From positions 83,881,092 to 83,945,091 of the forward strand of contig NC_133653.1 of the NCBI RefSeq assembly GCF_009905375.1: a stretch of DNA of 64,000 nucleotides, in the 5' to 3' direction. The stretch comes from Apium graveolens. Lineage: Eukaryota; Streptophyta; Magnoliopsida; Apiales; Apiaceae. The translations under genes were made by a program, and so were the position numbers. The notes beneath the pieces are model-generated. The model made no database searches and was not told the origin of the DNA. It saw only the letters and a program-made list of their open reading frames with translations. Below are positions 1 through 10,940 of this stretch, piece after piece (within the stretch, counting starts at the first letter, position 1; every line of letters starts with the position of its first letter).

Positions 1-1185
1 GCTTTGTTCAATAGTCACATCCTTTTGGGAGGATGTAACTAGTAATGAGCTTAAATCCTTTTTAAGCACTGCAGTTTGTTGAGAAACTGCAGTATGGCTA
101 GGCTGGGAAACACTCACCTCTCCTACCTTATTCTTAGGGCTTCTTTGATTTTCACCCTGTCCCTCACCTTTCTCACCCTCCTTCACACTCCCCTCTTTAG
201 GTTTAGTAGATTTTACAACTGATTTCTTTTGAAAGAAATCAGAGGGGGCTTTCTTAGCTTTGGATTTTGGAATTTTAGTTTTGGCAGCTTGGGTAGGCAT
301 CTGTTTGGTCATTGGCACAGATGTCATAGCTACACTAGAAGGCAAAGAAATGTGTGATGTTGGAAGAGTAGAGACAGAAGAAATTACCTCACTTACCTGA
401 GGTCCCTCCATTACTGGAAAATAGTATAAGGTCACCTCCTTCTAATGATTTGCTCTATTTAAATCTGCAATAATCCTTCTTTCTTGAACCTAACAATTCA
501 GCTTGTTGGTTGGGTTCTCAATCACAATATTCTCAATAAGATGGTTAGCAAGCATCATAAAGAATCTAGCATAATAGACACTTCTACCTCTCTTATTAAG
601 TTCTCCTAACTTAAAGCCTAACTCAAACAAAACCAAGTCACTGAAATTGAAATACTTATCAGTAACTAGCATGTAAAGCATGTTAAGCATAGATATATTG
701 ATAGAATCAAAATTGCTAATCTTACCAGAAAACACTTTAGTTACTACATCACACAGATAACTCCTTTCTTTCCTAAGACCCAACCTTCTAATTTCACTTA
801 ACTTAGAGGTAGTGAGTGCATAGCCCATAGAATTAAGCATGTTAACAATATCAGTGTCTGTGTGTGGAGTAGTAACATTGTTATCAGAGATTTTAAAGCA
901 TGCTTTGACAATATCACTATTTATGCAAAATTGCTTACCTTTTAGACTGAAAGTGATGGTCTTGTCTGTTGAGTTGTACACTACAGTTGTCCACATTTCC
1001 TCGACAACCTCACAGTAAATGGTGGGTGATTCCAGCATGGCATAGTTGAGTTTGCAGTTCTCCACAAAATCCATCATTTTGTGGTAGTCACCAGACTGTT
1101 GAATCTCCTTGTTTACTAAAGCTGAGAAGTTGTTTTTCTCATAGATGTAACCAGTTTGAGACATGATTTTCACTACAGGTGCCAT
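1..1185 (-). pseudogene. accessory (env-position) ORF of the Sirevirus-like element, partial
   Basis: The frame opens with MAPVVKIMSQTG at 1185 and runs 231 residues to a TAG at 490-492. The same frame continues to position 1 with one more TAG at 42-44 of the 401-460 block (442-444), then off the window. The N-terminal part is a compact, non-repetitive domain without transmembrane segments. The C-terminal part (about 1-410) is Lys/Ser/Pro/Gln-rich and looks disordered. Both stops sit where CAG is plausible. It lies after RNase H, where Sireviruses carry an optional env-like or unknown ORF. I recognise no enzymatic motif, and a membrane envelope role is not supported by the sequence. Function unknown. 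Confidence 0.6.
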
Positions 1186-1712
1186 TGTTAAAGACTTGAA
1201 AGTTTGCAGAGAGAGAATTTGCTTTTGAGAAGAAAGAAGTTAGAGCAATTGAATCTTGAGAATGATAAAAGAAAAGAATGAAAAAGAATTTAGCTTTTAT
1301 ACTATCTCAGAGAAAAACTGACAAAAATAATAAAGTGAAATAAAGGACCAATAAAAATTGCCCAAAATAGCCGTTTAAAAATAAATAAACTGTAAAAATT
1401 CTGTCACTTATCCGTCGTGTCATGCTTACAAACTGTAAGTGTACTCGATGGATAATGTTCAGAGAAATAATGGCTAGGATTGAGACAATTCGACGGATGA
1501 GGATAAATTAGATATCCGTCGAGTTACAAAATATTTCAGAAAAATAATTATTTTTTATTGACAAATTGTATTTCGACGGATGATCAAACTTGATGATGGA
1601 TAATAATCATCCGTCGGGATGTAAATTTTGACTTAGACAAAATTTCATCCAAAATAAAAAAAATCAATTAAATTTCTAGCTACATAACAACTTGCAAAAT
1701 ATCTGAAATGAT
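1186..1712 (-). other. spacer between pol and accessory ORF, rich in ATCCGTCG motifs
   Basis: No coding potential is seen. The stretch holds about seven copies of ATCCGTCG or its complement CGACGGAT, in both orientations (roughly 1405-1620). It also has a purine-rich tract at about 1260-1290. In the element's sense it would hold the promoter or splice acceptor for the accessory ORF, but I cannot identify either. Confidence 0.5.
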
Positions 1713-4700
1713 TCAAGAATAATTAAGCATACCTAACTCACTTACCAACCTTGAAAAGGTGGATTCATCAAGTGGCTTGGTAAATATATCTGCAAGCTGC
1801 TTTTCACTTGGAACAAAATATAATTCCACAGTACCATTCATCACATGTTCCCTTATGAAGTGGTACTTGATGTCTATGTGCTTTGTTCTTGAATGCTGTA
1901 CTGGATTTTCAGTGATGGCAATTACACTTGTGTTATCACAGAAAATATGAATCCTATCCACTTGTAGACCATAGTCCAACAATTGGTTTTTCATCCACAA
2001 AATCTGTGCACAGCAACTACCAGCAACAATATATTCAGCTTCAGCTGTAGAGGTAGAAACTGAATTTTGCTTTTTACTAAACCAGGACACAAGCTTGTTC
2101 CCTAGAAATTGACAGGTTCCTATTGTACTTTTTCTGTCTATTTTACAATCTGCATAGTCTGCATCCGAATAACCAGTTAGACCAAAACCAGAATCTCTAG
2201 TGTACCAAATGCCAAGTTTTGGTGTTCCCTTGAGATATCTGAAAATTCTCTTAATAGCTACTAAATGAGATTCTCTAGGATCAGCCGGAAATCTAGAACA
2301 AAGACAAGTAGCAAACATTATATCTGGCCTACTAGCTGTTAAGTACAGAAGTGAGCCAACCATGCCCCTATAGCTTGAAATATCCACATACTTTTCAGTA
2401 GTATTTAATTCAAGCTTAGTTACAGTGGCCATGGGAGTTTTTGCAGATGTGCAATCCATTAGTTCAAACTTCTTTAAAAGACCATGAATGTATTTAGTTT
2501 GACTAATGAATGTTCCATCATTAACTTGCTTAACTTGCAAACCAAGAAAGTAAGTTAGTTCTCCCATCATGCTCATTTCATACTTACTTTGCATCAATTT
2601 GGCAAACGTTTTGCAAAGTTTTTCATCTGTAGAGCCAAATATAATATCATATACATAAATTTGAACAAGTATAGTAGAGCCATTAACATTTCTAAAGAAT
2701 AAAGTTTTATCAACAGTACCTCTTGTGAAGTGATTTTCCAAAAGAAACTTTGATAAAGTGTCATACCAGGCTCTAGGTGCTTGCTTCAGTCCATAAAGTG
2801 CTTTCAAAAGATAATAAACATGATTTGGGAAATTTGGATCTTCAAAACCAGGAGGCTGACTATCATAGACTTCCTCCTCCAAATCTCCATTCAGAAAAGC
2901 ACTTTTTACATCCATTTGATAGACCTTGAAATTGGCATGAGCTGCATAGGCCAAGAAAATTCTGATGGCTTCAAGTCTTGCAACAGGAGCAAAAGTTTCA
3001 TCAAAATCTATTCCTTCGTGTTGACAATAGCCCTTAGCAACCAATCTAGCTTTGTTCCTTACAACTATGCCATTTTCATCCATCTTGTTTCTGAATACCC
3101 ATTTGGTGTCAATTGGATTCTTTGCTTTAGGCTTGGGTACCAGCTTCCATACTTTATTCCTTTCAAATTAGTTTACCTCCTCCTGCATAGCTAAAATCCA
3201 ATCAGGATCCAACAAAGCTTCTTCTACCTTTTTTGGTTCTTCGTTAGATAGGAAGCTGCTATATAAACATTCTTCTTGAGTTGCTCTCCTTGTTTGAACT
3301 CTAGAAGATACATCACCAATGATGAGCTCAAAGGGGTGATCTTTTGTCCATTTCCTTTGTTGAGGTAAATTAGCTCTAGATAAAGAGGCGTCATTATTGT
3401 CTTGATATGTGACTGAGTTTTGATTATTAGAAACTCCCCCTGAGTTTGTGAATCTTTGACTTGAGAAAGGGGAATTTTCTGTTAGTGATCTATTCTGACT
3501 TTCAACTTCTCTTAATGACCCGACCAATGGTGCACCTTGTGTTCCGACGGATGAGGCTGATTGTCTCCCGACGGATAAGGCATATTGTCTCCCGATGGAT
3601 GAAGCATTTTACAACTCGACAGATGTTGAATTTTGTGCTTCATTAGTAGTAGATTTTTCTGCATTATCCTCTGCCATTGTTTCCTGATCACTTTCATCAT
3701 CACTATCATCACTAACCATCTCCACATTATCAAATTTGAGACTTTCATGAGAATCTTCATCTTGCAGTCCCTCAATCTTTTTATCATCAAACACAACATG
3801 TATTGATTCCATGACAATGTTGGTTCTAAGATTGTAGATTCTATATGCTTTTCCCACAACATATCCAACAAAAATTCCTTCATCTGCTTTAGCATCAAAC
3901 TTCCCATGTTGGTCAATTTGATTTCTCAAGATATAACATTTGTAGCCAAAGACATGAAGAAAATTTAGAGTTGGTTTCTTGTTCTTGAACAATTGATATG
4001 GTATCATGCATTTTGCTTGATTTACCAAAGAAATATTCTGAGTGTAACACGCAGTGTTCACAGCTTCAGCCGAGAAATATGTTGGTAATTTTGATTCTTC
4101 AAGCATTGTCCTTGCAGCTTCAATAAGAGATCTATTTTTCCTTTCTACCACTCCATTTTGTTGTGGGGTTCTTGCTGCAGAAAATTCATGCATTATACCA
4201 TTCTCTTCACAAAAAGATCTCATCACAGAATTCTTGAACTCAGTTCCATTATCACTCCTGATTCTCCTTACTTTAAAATCAGGATGATTGTTGACTTGCC
4301 TTATGTGATTGATGATGATTTCACTAGCCTCATCTTTAGACTTTAGAAAATATTTCCAAGAGAACTTTGAGAAATCATCTACAATTACTAGGCAAAATCT
4401 TCTCCTCGAGATGGACAACACATTGATTGGTCCAAACAAATCCATGTGTAGCAATTTCAAAGGTTCTTCAATTATTGAATCAAGCTTCTTTCTGAATGAT
4501 GCTTTAATCTGCTTTCCCTTTTGGCAGGCATCACACAGTCCTTCCTTAGAAAACTCCACTTGAGGAATGCCTCTAACCAGTTCGTTCTTGACAAGCTCAT
4601 ATATGGTCTTGAAGTTTAGATGGGATAGCTTCTTGTGCCATAGCCAACCTTCATCTTGACTTGCTTTACTGAGAAGACAAGTAACAGATTCTGCATTTGA

Positions 4701-5060
4701 CGAGTTGAAGTCATCCAGATACACATTTCCTCTTCTCACACCACTGAGAACCACTTTGTTGCTCCTTTTGTTTGTCACAACACAGGATTCTGAGTTGAAG
4801 GTTACTGAATTTCCCTTATCACAAAGCTGGCTGATACTCAACAAATTATGCTTGAGACCATCCACTAGGGCAACCTCCTCAATGATGACATTATCTTTTG
4901 AAATCAAGCCATATCCTATAGTATAACCCTTGCTGTCATCCCCAAAGGTAATACTTGGGCCAGCTCTCTCCTTGAACTCTATGAGCAGGGTAGAATCTCC
5001 AGTCATGTGCCTTGAACAACCACTATCTAGGTACCAAAGATTCTTTCTATTTCTCTGCAC
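1713..5060 (-). pseudogene. pol: copia pol: protease, integrase, reverse transcriptase, RNase H (broken)
   Basis: One reading frame covers 5060 to 1713 with two TAA stops (3609-3611 and 3168-3170), both at likely CAA codons. Domains in order: protease DSGCSRHMTG (about residues 12-21); the HHCC pre-integrase region with WHKKLSHL and CDACQKGKQ; integrase core with LHMDLFGP, RSDNGTEF and GVVERKNR (D, D, E); a Ser/Gly-rich linker with 24-bp tandem repeats (3530-3605); RT with [16 protein letters not shown] and [10 protein letters not shown]; RNase H with SDADYADC and TAEAEY. The RT active site reads YVYD instead of YVDD because the first Asp codon is TAT (2649-2651). RT would be dead even without the stops. 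No start of its own is expected, since pol is normally made as part of a gag-pol polyprotein. Confidence 0.88.
3530..3605 (-). repeat. 24-bp tandem repeat in the integrase-RT linker
   Basis: Three clear copies and one weak copy of a 24-bp unit beginning with ATCC(G/A)TCGG in the sense of the element. In the pol frame they encode repeated SSIGRQ, LSVGRQ and SSVGTQ peptides. The core is the same motif found many times in this element's LTR and spacer. Confidence 0.7.
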
Positions 5061-5074
5061 ACATCAAAACCAAA

Positions 5075-7472
5075 TCAAGTTGATTTTGGTACCCAAGTTT
5101 CCTTTGGTCCTGCCTTGTTAGCTTTCTTCTTTGGTTTCTTAGGTTTGACCTCATTTGACTTGGGAATATCTGATTCATCAATAGTCATTTGAGTTGAACC
5201 TCTGAAACCAGTCATTAAAACAGAATTATCATGCACATTTTGATTGACAGGGAAAGGCATGCTATTTGCAAACATATTATTCCAGTAAGGCATGCTAAGT
5301 GGCATTTAAGGCATACTAAATGAAGCATAATAAGGATTAGGTGCAAATGGCATATTAGCAAATTGTGCATTCATATTCTGAGTAGACATAGCATTCATAG
5401 GCATAGAAATCATGACAGTCATGTTGGAAAAAGAAGAGGGTACAAATATAGGAGTTGGCATGGCAAGTTTGCAATTAACAGACAAATGATTAACACTACC
5501 ACACTTAACACAGATTTTTCTTGGGGCATATTTATCAGGTGTGTAGTTATTATGTTTGTTAATCCATACTTTCCCATTTCTATTATTTTTCTTTTTAGCT
5601 TCTGTTTTAACCTCAATCTTCTCCAATCTGTCATTCAATTGCTTGATAGACATATGGCCAACATTAACTTCCTTCTCCTTCTTCACTCGACTTGATTCTC
5701 CAAGAACAAAGTTTTTGGAAACTGATCCATATTTCTCATTCAGCTTGGCAAGTTTGGCTTTGCTCACAGGTTTGCTTACAGCCGATGGATGAGGATTTGT
5801 GTCACTCGACAGATAATTCTTTTGATTATCTGACGGATGACTCTCATCATCCGTCGAGTCCACATCTGTTAGCAATCCTTCAACCAAACTGGATTCCAGC
5901 TTCTCCTTACTCTTTATCCAGGCTGCATCACAAAAGGACTCAATACCTTGAACTTTAGTGATTTGAGCATGAACATCTATGGATGATTTCTATGCCTTAA
6001 TCACCACTTGTTCTCGTTCAAGTTGCTTCTTCAAAATCTCTTCTTTCTTCAAGGACTCAGTTAATTCATCCTTAGCAATCTTACACTCAATTCTCAATTT
6101 TTCAAATTCAATAAACTGAGATTCTAGCACATTATTTCTCTCACTTAAAAACAACTTGTTTTCTTTGATTTTAGCATTTTCTTTGGTGAGTGACTTAAGT
6201 GTAACACACAAGTGATATAATTCTGTAGACATGTCATTAATAGCATCATTACACTCAGCTTTAGATAAATGTGCTAGGTTAGTGGTGATTACCTGATTAC
6301 TTGAAGAACTAGTTTCTGTTTTATCAGACTTGGCCATTAGGACTAGATTGACATAGCTGACATCCTCATCTTCATCCAAACCATCAGCTACCCAGTCATT
6401 TTCCTATGTATTGAAAGCCCTCATTTTGCTTGAGCAACTAAAAATACTTCTGTTTATAATCAACAGGCTCAAACTTCTTTTTGCTAGAATCTGACTTTCT
6501 ACACTCACCGGCAAAGTGCCCTGCCAAGCCACATTTGAAACATTTGAATTTAGATTTATCCACCATGTTTCTATTTGGCTTGGCTGCTCCAAAGTTCTTT
6601 TTAAACTTGAGCTTGGCAAATCTTCTGGAGAGAAAAACTAAATGCTCATCAATATCATCCATGTCATCTTGGCTCAAATTGTCTTCATTTTCAGCTACCA
6701 GCCCTTTTCCCTTATTCTCACAGGCCTTTGAAGTAGACTCAACAGCTTCTACCTTCATCTCTTTCTCTTTTTCTAACTCAGCAACCAGTGCTATGGACCC
6801 TCCTTTCTTTCTTCCTTTCTCCATCCTCTCATCTTGCTCTATTTCAAGCTCATAAGTTTTCAGGATGCCATACAGTCTCTCTAATATAAACTCCTTGTAA
6901 TCTTGAGAGTTTCTCAATGAGACTGTCATTGGTTTCCATTCCTTTGGAAGAGATCTAAGGAACTTGAGATTGGAGTCTTTTGTCTGATAGACTCTTCCAT
7001 GCAACTTCAGAGCATTTAGTAGTTTTTGAAATCTACTAAAAATGTCAGTGAGAGACTCACTATCTTCACAATGAAAGTGCTCATATTGCTGAATTAGGAG
7101 TTGCATCTTATTTTCCCTTACTTGCTCAGTAACATCACAGATAATCTGAATTGTGCCCCAAACCTCCTTGGCTGTTTTGCAGTTAATGATGTTATCAAAT
7201 ATATCACCATCAACTCCATTGAACAATATATTTATGGCCTTCTTGTCTTTCCTGACTTGCTCAATATCAGGATCTGACCATTCATGCCTAGGCTCGGGAA
7301 CAGATGGTTCATTCCCTGTTGCAGCTCTCATTGGTACATGAGGACCTCTCTCTATGCAATCCACATAGGCCTCATCTTGAGAAAGAAGATGTAGGTGCAT
7401 CTTCACCTTCCAGTGGTGATAATTGTCTTTTTCCAGAAATGGAATCTTAACTCCAACATCCTTCTTGTTCAT
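5075..7472 (-). pseudogene. gag: copia gag (Sirevirus-like) with two CCHC zinc knuckles (broken)
   Basis: The product would be the capsid/nucleocapsid protein. The frame begins MNKKDVGVKIPFLEK at 7472. The first 230 residues are a copia-type gag domain (WKVKMHLHLL, YEHFHCEDSESL, FLRSLPKEW). A first zinc knuckle CFKCGLAGHFAGEC follows at about 6530-6490. The frame meets TAG at 6438, shifts by one near 6425 and continues as a coiled-coil, Glu/Lys-rich region (6379-5990). After a TAG at 5990, probably from TGG, it continues to a second knuckle CVKCGSVNHLSVNC (about 5515-5470) and a further TAA at 5306. The start is the first Met after the PBS and matches the family pattern. Confidence 0.82.
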
Positions 7473-7518
7473 CTTGCTGTTTGTTGTGATCTTTAAACTC
7501 TTTGTACATCAAGAGCTT

Positions 7519-7530
7519 GCTCTGATACCA
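7519..7530 (-). other. primer-binding site, initiator-Met tRNA type
   Basis: On the minus strand the sequence is TGGTATCAGAGC, two bases inside the 5' LTR end. It would prime minus-strand DNA synthesis. Confidence 0.85.
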
Positions 7531-7532
7531 AT

Positions 7533-8559
7533 TGTTATTCCCTAACAATACAACAAGAATTACATAAGGGGGGTTGAATGTAATTTTGGCTTCTTTTTGA
7601 GATTTTTAAAACTGTTCTAACTTAATAATATATAAGTGTTTGATTTGCAAAGTGCGAAATGAAAGAATTATATAAATCAAAACACAAGTAATAAAAACAC
7701 AAGTCTTTTAAACTTTCTGGTGGATTTGAATGTATCCACCATATATATATATATATATGTATATATCAAGAGAACCCTTTGAAGCTTGAATAGCTTACAG
7801 CTGCTTGTACAAGTGAACAAACAAACTACAGAGAAATTCTTAACAGTTACAGCTTTTTCTATTTCTCTTCTAAAATGTGTTTGCTTAGTTATTGTTTGTT
7901 CTACTAGCTACACTTGGTTTATATATCACCAAGTTTACATGGTAATAAGACAGGATAATAAAACAAAACATATCAAGTCTAACTCCATGCTACTTCACTA
8001 CTCTATACCAGCATCTTTGAATATCTTCATAGTAGCATGGAAATGGTAATGCTTCTTTGTTCTCAAACCCCTGCTAAACAGGCTGCCACATTCCTTTTGC
8101 AAACACCCAACGCATGTGACTATGTTGTCACTGTCAACAGATATTTGAATTGATCATCCGTCAGGTACATGCTTGTTATCCGTCGGGTAGCCTTGTTGAT
8201 CATCCGTCGGGTAGCTTTGTTGATCATCCGTTGGGTAGCTATTTGACACTTGACTCCATTTCATTTATGCAGAATTACAAGACATCTAATATTTACAATT
8301 AATCAACCTATTCTGCATATCTACTAGTAGTCAACATGACTCATATGCTACTATAGAATCTACACAAAGTTGTTTACAGAAATGTGCTACATTACTTATT
8401 GTTACATAAGCTACTCAGCCGGTGGATATCAATTAGTCATCCGTCGGGACTATATTGAATCATCCTTCGGCACTATAATTGATCATCCATCGGGTGCTAC
8501 AAAATTCACTAAGTTAAATCTACTAAGGTGTTTTGTTTAGCTTATACTCATTTCTGACA
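7533..8559 (-). mobile_element. 5' LTR of the Sirevirus-like element
   Basis: In element sense it starts TGTCAGAAATGAG at 8559 and ends GGGAATAACA at 7533, two bases before the PBS. It aligns through most of its length with a second LTR at 50674-51718, which fixes both ends. A TATATAA box lies on the minus strand at 7919-7925. A TA dinucleotide run is at about 7740-7758. Seven ATCCGTCGGG-like motifs, some in tandem at about 22-bp spacing (8150-8235), lie in the upstream half. Confidence 0.8.
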
Positions 8560-8589
8560 CTGAGGTCTAACTATATTTCGTTCAAAGTT

Positions 8590-8785
8590 ATTTTTTCTAT
8601 CGATCAGGACTCTAGTCAAACTAAGTAATTTTCTACCATTGTAGTCGAATAAATATTAGATCAAAATCACTTTTTTCATCGATCAGGGCTCTGATCGAAC
8701 TAAGTGATTTTCTACCACTCTAGTCGAATAAATATTCGATCAAAGTCACTTTTTTAATCGATCATAGTTCTGGTCGATTATAGAC
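8590..8785. repeat. tandem repeat, unit about 82 bp, 2.4 copies
   Basis: Units begin around 8590, 8673 and 8755 (partial). Each carries ATCGATCAGG, a CTAAGTGATTTTCTACCA-like block and AGTCGAATAAATATT. Copies differ by a few substitutions. It sits in the 3' untranslated zone of the Tat element, just upstream of the antisense gene's promoter. Confidence 0.8.
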
Positions 8786-8901
8786 CTTTCAAATTCCTTT
8801 CAACCTTCTAGATTGACCCAGAAACATCTTGTTTTAGTGGGCTTTCCTTTATTGGGCCACATTTCAATGGGCTTTTATCGATTCACTTCCCTTGACTCTA
8901 C

Positions 8902-8908
8902 TATATAA
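8902..8908 (+). promoter_or_regulatory. TATA box of the antisense gene
   Basis: TATATAA on the plus strand. It is followed after about 30 bases by a CT-rich, ATG-poor leader typical of plant 5' UTRs (8930-9074). Upstream are TGGGCC (8855-8860) and ATGGGCTTTT, motifs of the site-II/telo-box-like kind common in plant promoters. Its role is inferred from position only. Confidence 0.55.
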
Positions 8909-9074
8909 GTGTGATGAGAGGTAGAGCTCCTCATTTCATTTCTCACTCACAAATTTCTCTCAAGTTTCTCTCAATTTCCTCTCTAAAGAAGGCGATTTCC
9001 GGCGTTATCTACCACCGTAGCTCCTCCACCTTCAACCATTTTCTGGGTTTCAAGCCTCCTTCCCAAGAACATCA

Positions 9075-10940
9075 ATGGCAGATCACGACATTGCTAGGCT
9101 GGCCAAGATGAACACTTCTAAAAGAGGTACCGCGATTCAAATACGTTCTCCTTATACTTCTCTTATAGACATGATTAACACTAGAGGGGATGAATATCCA
9201 TCTCTATTTGATTTAGATTTTTACAACCACGATAATACTTTCCATGAGCTAGATGGTAGGATAGAAGCTTTTAACACCATGTACAAACTCCCTCCTCACC
9301 TTAGAATTACTCCGGCCGCCCCTGGGGATAGGACCTATAACTGGGAGGGGGATACAATCTTTATTTATCGAGGAGCCCTAACCGCAGGTCTTAGGTTCCC
9401 CTTTCATGAATTCATTCCACGTCTACTTGCAAATATTCAAATAAATCCATGCCAGCTCCTTCCTAACTCATGGAGAAATATTATTTATTTTATGGTTTTA
9501 TGTCTTAGGATTAAATTTCCTCTTTCAGTCGCTGTTTGTAGAAACATTTTTCAGTTCTATAATAGTTCTTTAACCCAACCGTGTTGGGTTTTAATACATC
9601 AAAGGCCCGAAATCCCCCACATTTTTTATGGAAACTCCATTGTCGAGAATAACCCAATATAGAGAGATGAATTTGTTAGGCTGACCTGGGCCGGAGGTGA
9701 TTGGGTCACTCTTTTTCATAGGCCATTTTGCAAAGTAGTTGATGGTAGCCCTTCTAGCATTAGGTTAACTGATGAGGAGGAGGTCGCTTATCAAACCCTC
9801 ATTGCTGATAACGGCCAAACAGACTCCTAGACCCTTTTAGAGAAGTTTTCTTTGAAGAAATTTGGTCTCTCTCAAGCCAGTGATAAGGGTAACTTTATCT
9901 TTTTTTTATTTCTTTCTATTTATCGAAACTTAATTATTTCCAGACTTTAATGTTTTTCCCTCTTCTTTTTTTATTTCAGCTTGCGAGGCCATTAACAACA
10001 ATAACAAGCCTAAAGAAGGAGAATCAGGCCGCCAAAAAAAGGGCCAAGCTGAACAGGGACCCAAGGAGTAAGCCCGAGGCCCCTATCTTCCTAAGGCCTC
10101 ATGTCCCCGAGGTCGCGCTGGGGGATGATGTGGATCCTCCACTCAAGGTGCACTCTTTCAGGCCTAACTGGGGCTTCAGGAGAAGTGACACGGTGGTAGG
10201 GTCCATCAAACATGCTAAGGATTGGTCCTACCACTCCATAACTCCCCACGACTTTACTGACATTGGCACGGGGAGTGACATTGAGACCATTGAACTTTTT
10301 GGTTCTCAAGCTCAAGCTTTCATAATGTTTCTCTCTTTTTCTTTAACTATTATCTCCTTTTCATTTTGAACCTGTGCTGAATCATGCTTCCCTTATGCAG
10401 AGTAACACCTACTTCCAGGCAGCGCTGCACCAAGCTAGGTCTTGGAAGGGGAACTCAGATGAGTTTGAAAGGGAGATGAAGAAATGGAAAGAGAGGGTTG
10501 AGGTCCTTGAGAAGAAACTGAAGAACAAGGATGAAGAGTTGTCTAAGGCCCATGCTGAGCTGGTCAAACTCTGGAGTCATAAGGAGACACTCATTGATGA
10601 TTACATGGACTCCCAAAAATTTAGGGATCTAATGAATATTCATGATGAGGGTCTCTTTCCCATCCAGTTTACGCAAGGTTAGGACACTGCAGTGAAGGTC
10701 GTGCCTGAGAAGCAGCCTGACTTGATAGAAGCCAAGGACTTTATTAGTCCTAAGCAGCCGGAGACTGGGGACAGCTTAGACGCTCTTTTCAACTCCCCTA
10801 TGCAAGAAGATCGCATTCTCGATCCTAGCACTACTTCTCCTCCTTCCTCCCCAGCAAAGGGTACAGAGACTTCTGCTAATCCCGAGGAGGGGCACACTAA
10901 AGCTGAGAAGGATCGGGATGACCCTGCTAGGGATGAGTAG
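9075..10940 (+). pseudogene. antisense gene of the Tat element (putative gypsy-type transposon / Transposase_28-like protein), broken
   Basis: Starts MADHDIARLAKMN at 9075 and is opposite in sense to gag-pol. The N-terminal 250 residues (LPPHLRITPAAPG, GLRFPFHEFIPRLL, NIIYFMVLCLRIKF) resemble the plant 'putative gypsy type transposon' domain. The C-terminal part has a coiled coil (FEREMKKWKERVEVLEKK, about 10455-10620) and an acidic Pro/Ser tail ending at 10940. Likely introns are 9889-9979 (GTAACT...TTTCAG) and, less surely, 10327-10400. In-frame stops at 9660, 9828 and 10680 fit CAG, CAG and TGG codons. One frame change lies near 10069. The protein's function is unknown. A polyadenylation-like AATAAA follows at 11086. 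Confidence 0.65.
9889..9979 (+). other. probable intron 1 of the antisense gene
   Basis: Begins GTAACTTTATC, is strongly T-rich and ends TTTATTTCAG. Protein-like sequence stops at its start and resumes after it (ACEAINNNNKPKEGES). Inferred from splice consensus and composition only. Confidence 0.5.

Larger units (their letters stand above)
1..8559 (-). mobile_element. Sirevirus-like Ty1/copia retrotransposon, 3' end off the left edge
   Basis: Read on the minus strand the order is LTR (8559-7533), initiator-Met PBS, gag with two CCHC knuckles, protease-integrase-RT-RNase H, a spacer, then an extra ORF that runs off position 1. The copia domain order (integrase before RT), the large gag and an extra ORF after pol are typical of the Sirevirus group. 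The 3' LTR is not in the window, so target duplications cannot be checked. The bases just outside the 5' LTR are ctgag (8560-8564). Lineage is inferred from architecture and motifs, not from a tree. Confidence 0.8.

Noticed and set aside
8911..9111. Open frame starting just after the antisense TATA box
   Set aside because: It overlaps the CT-rich leader and the true ATG at 9075 in another frame; no protein-like character.
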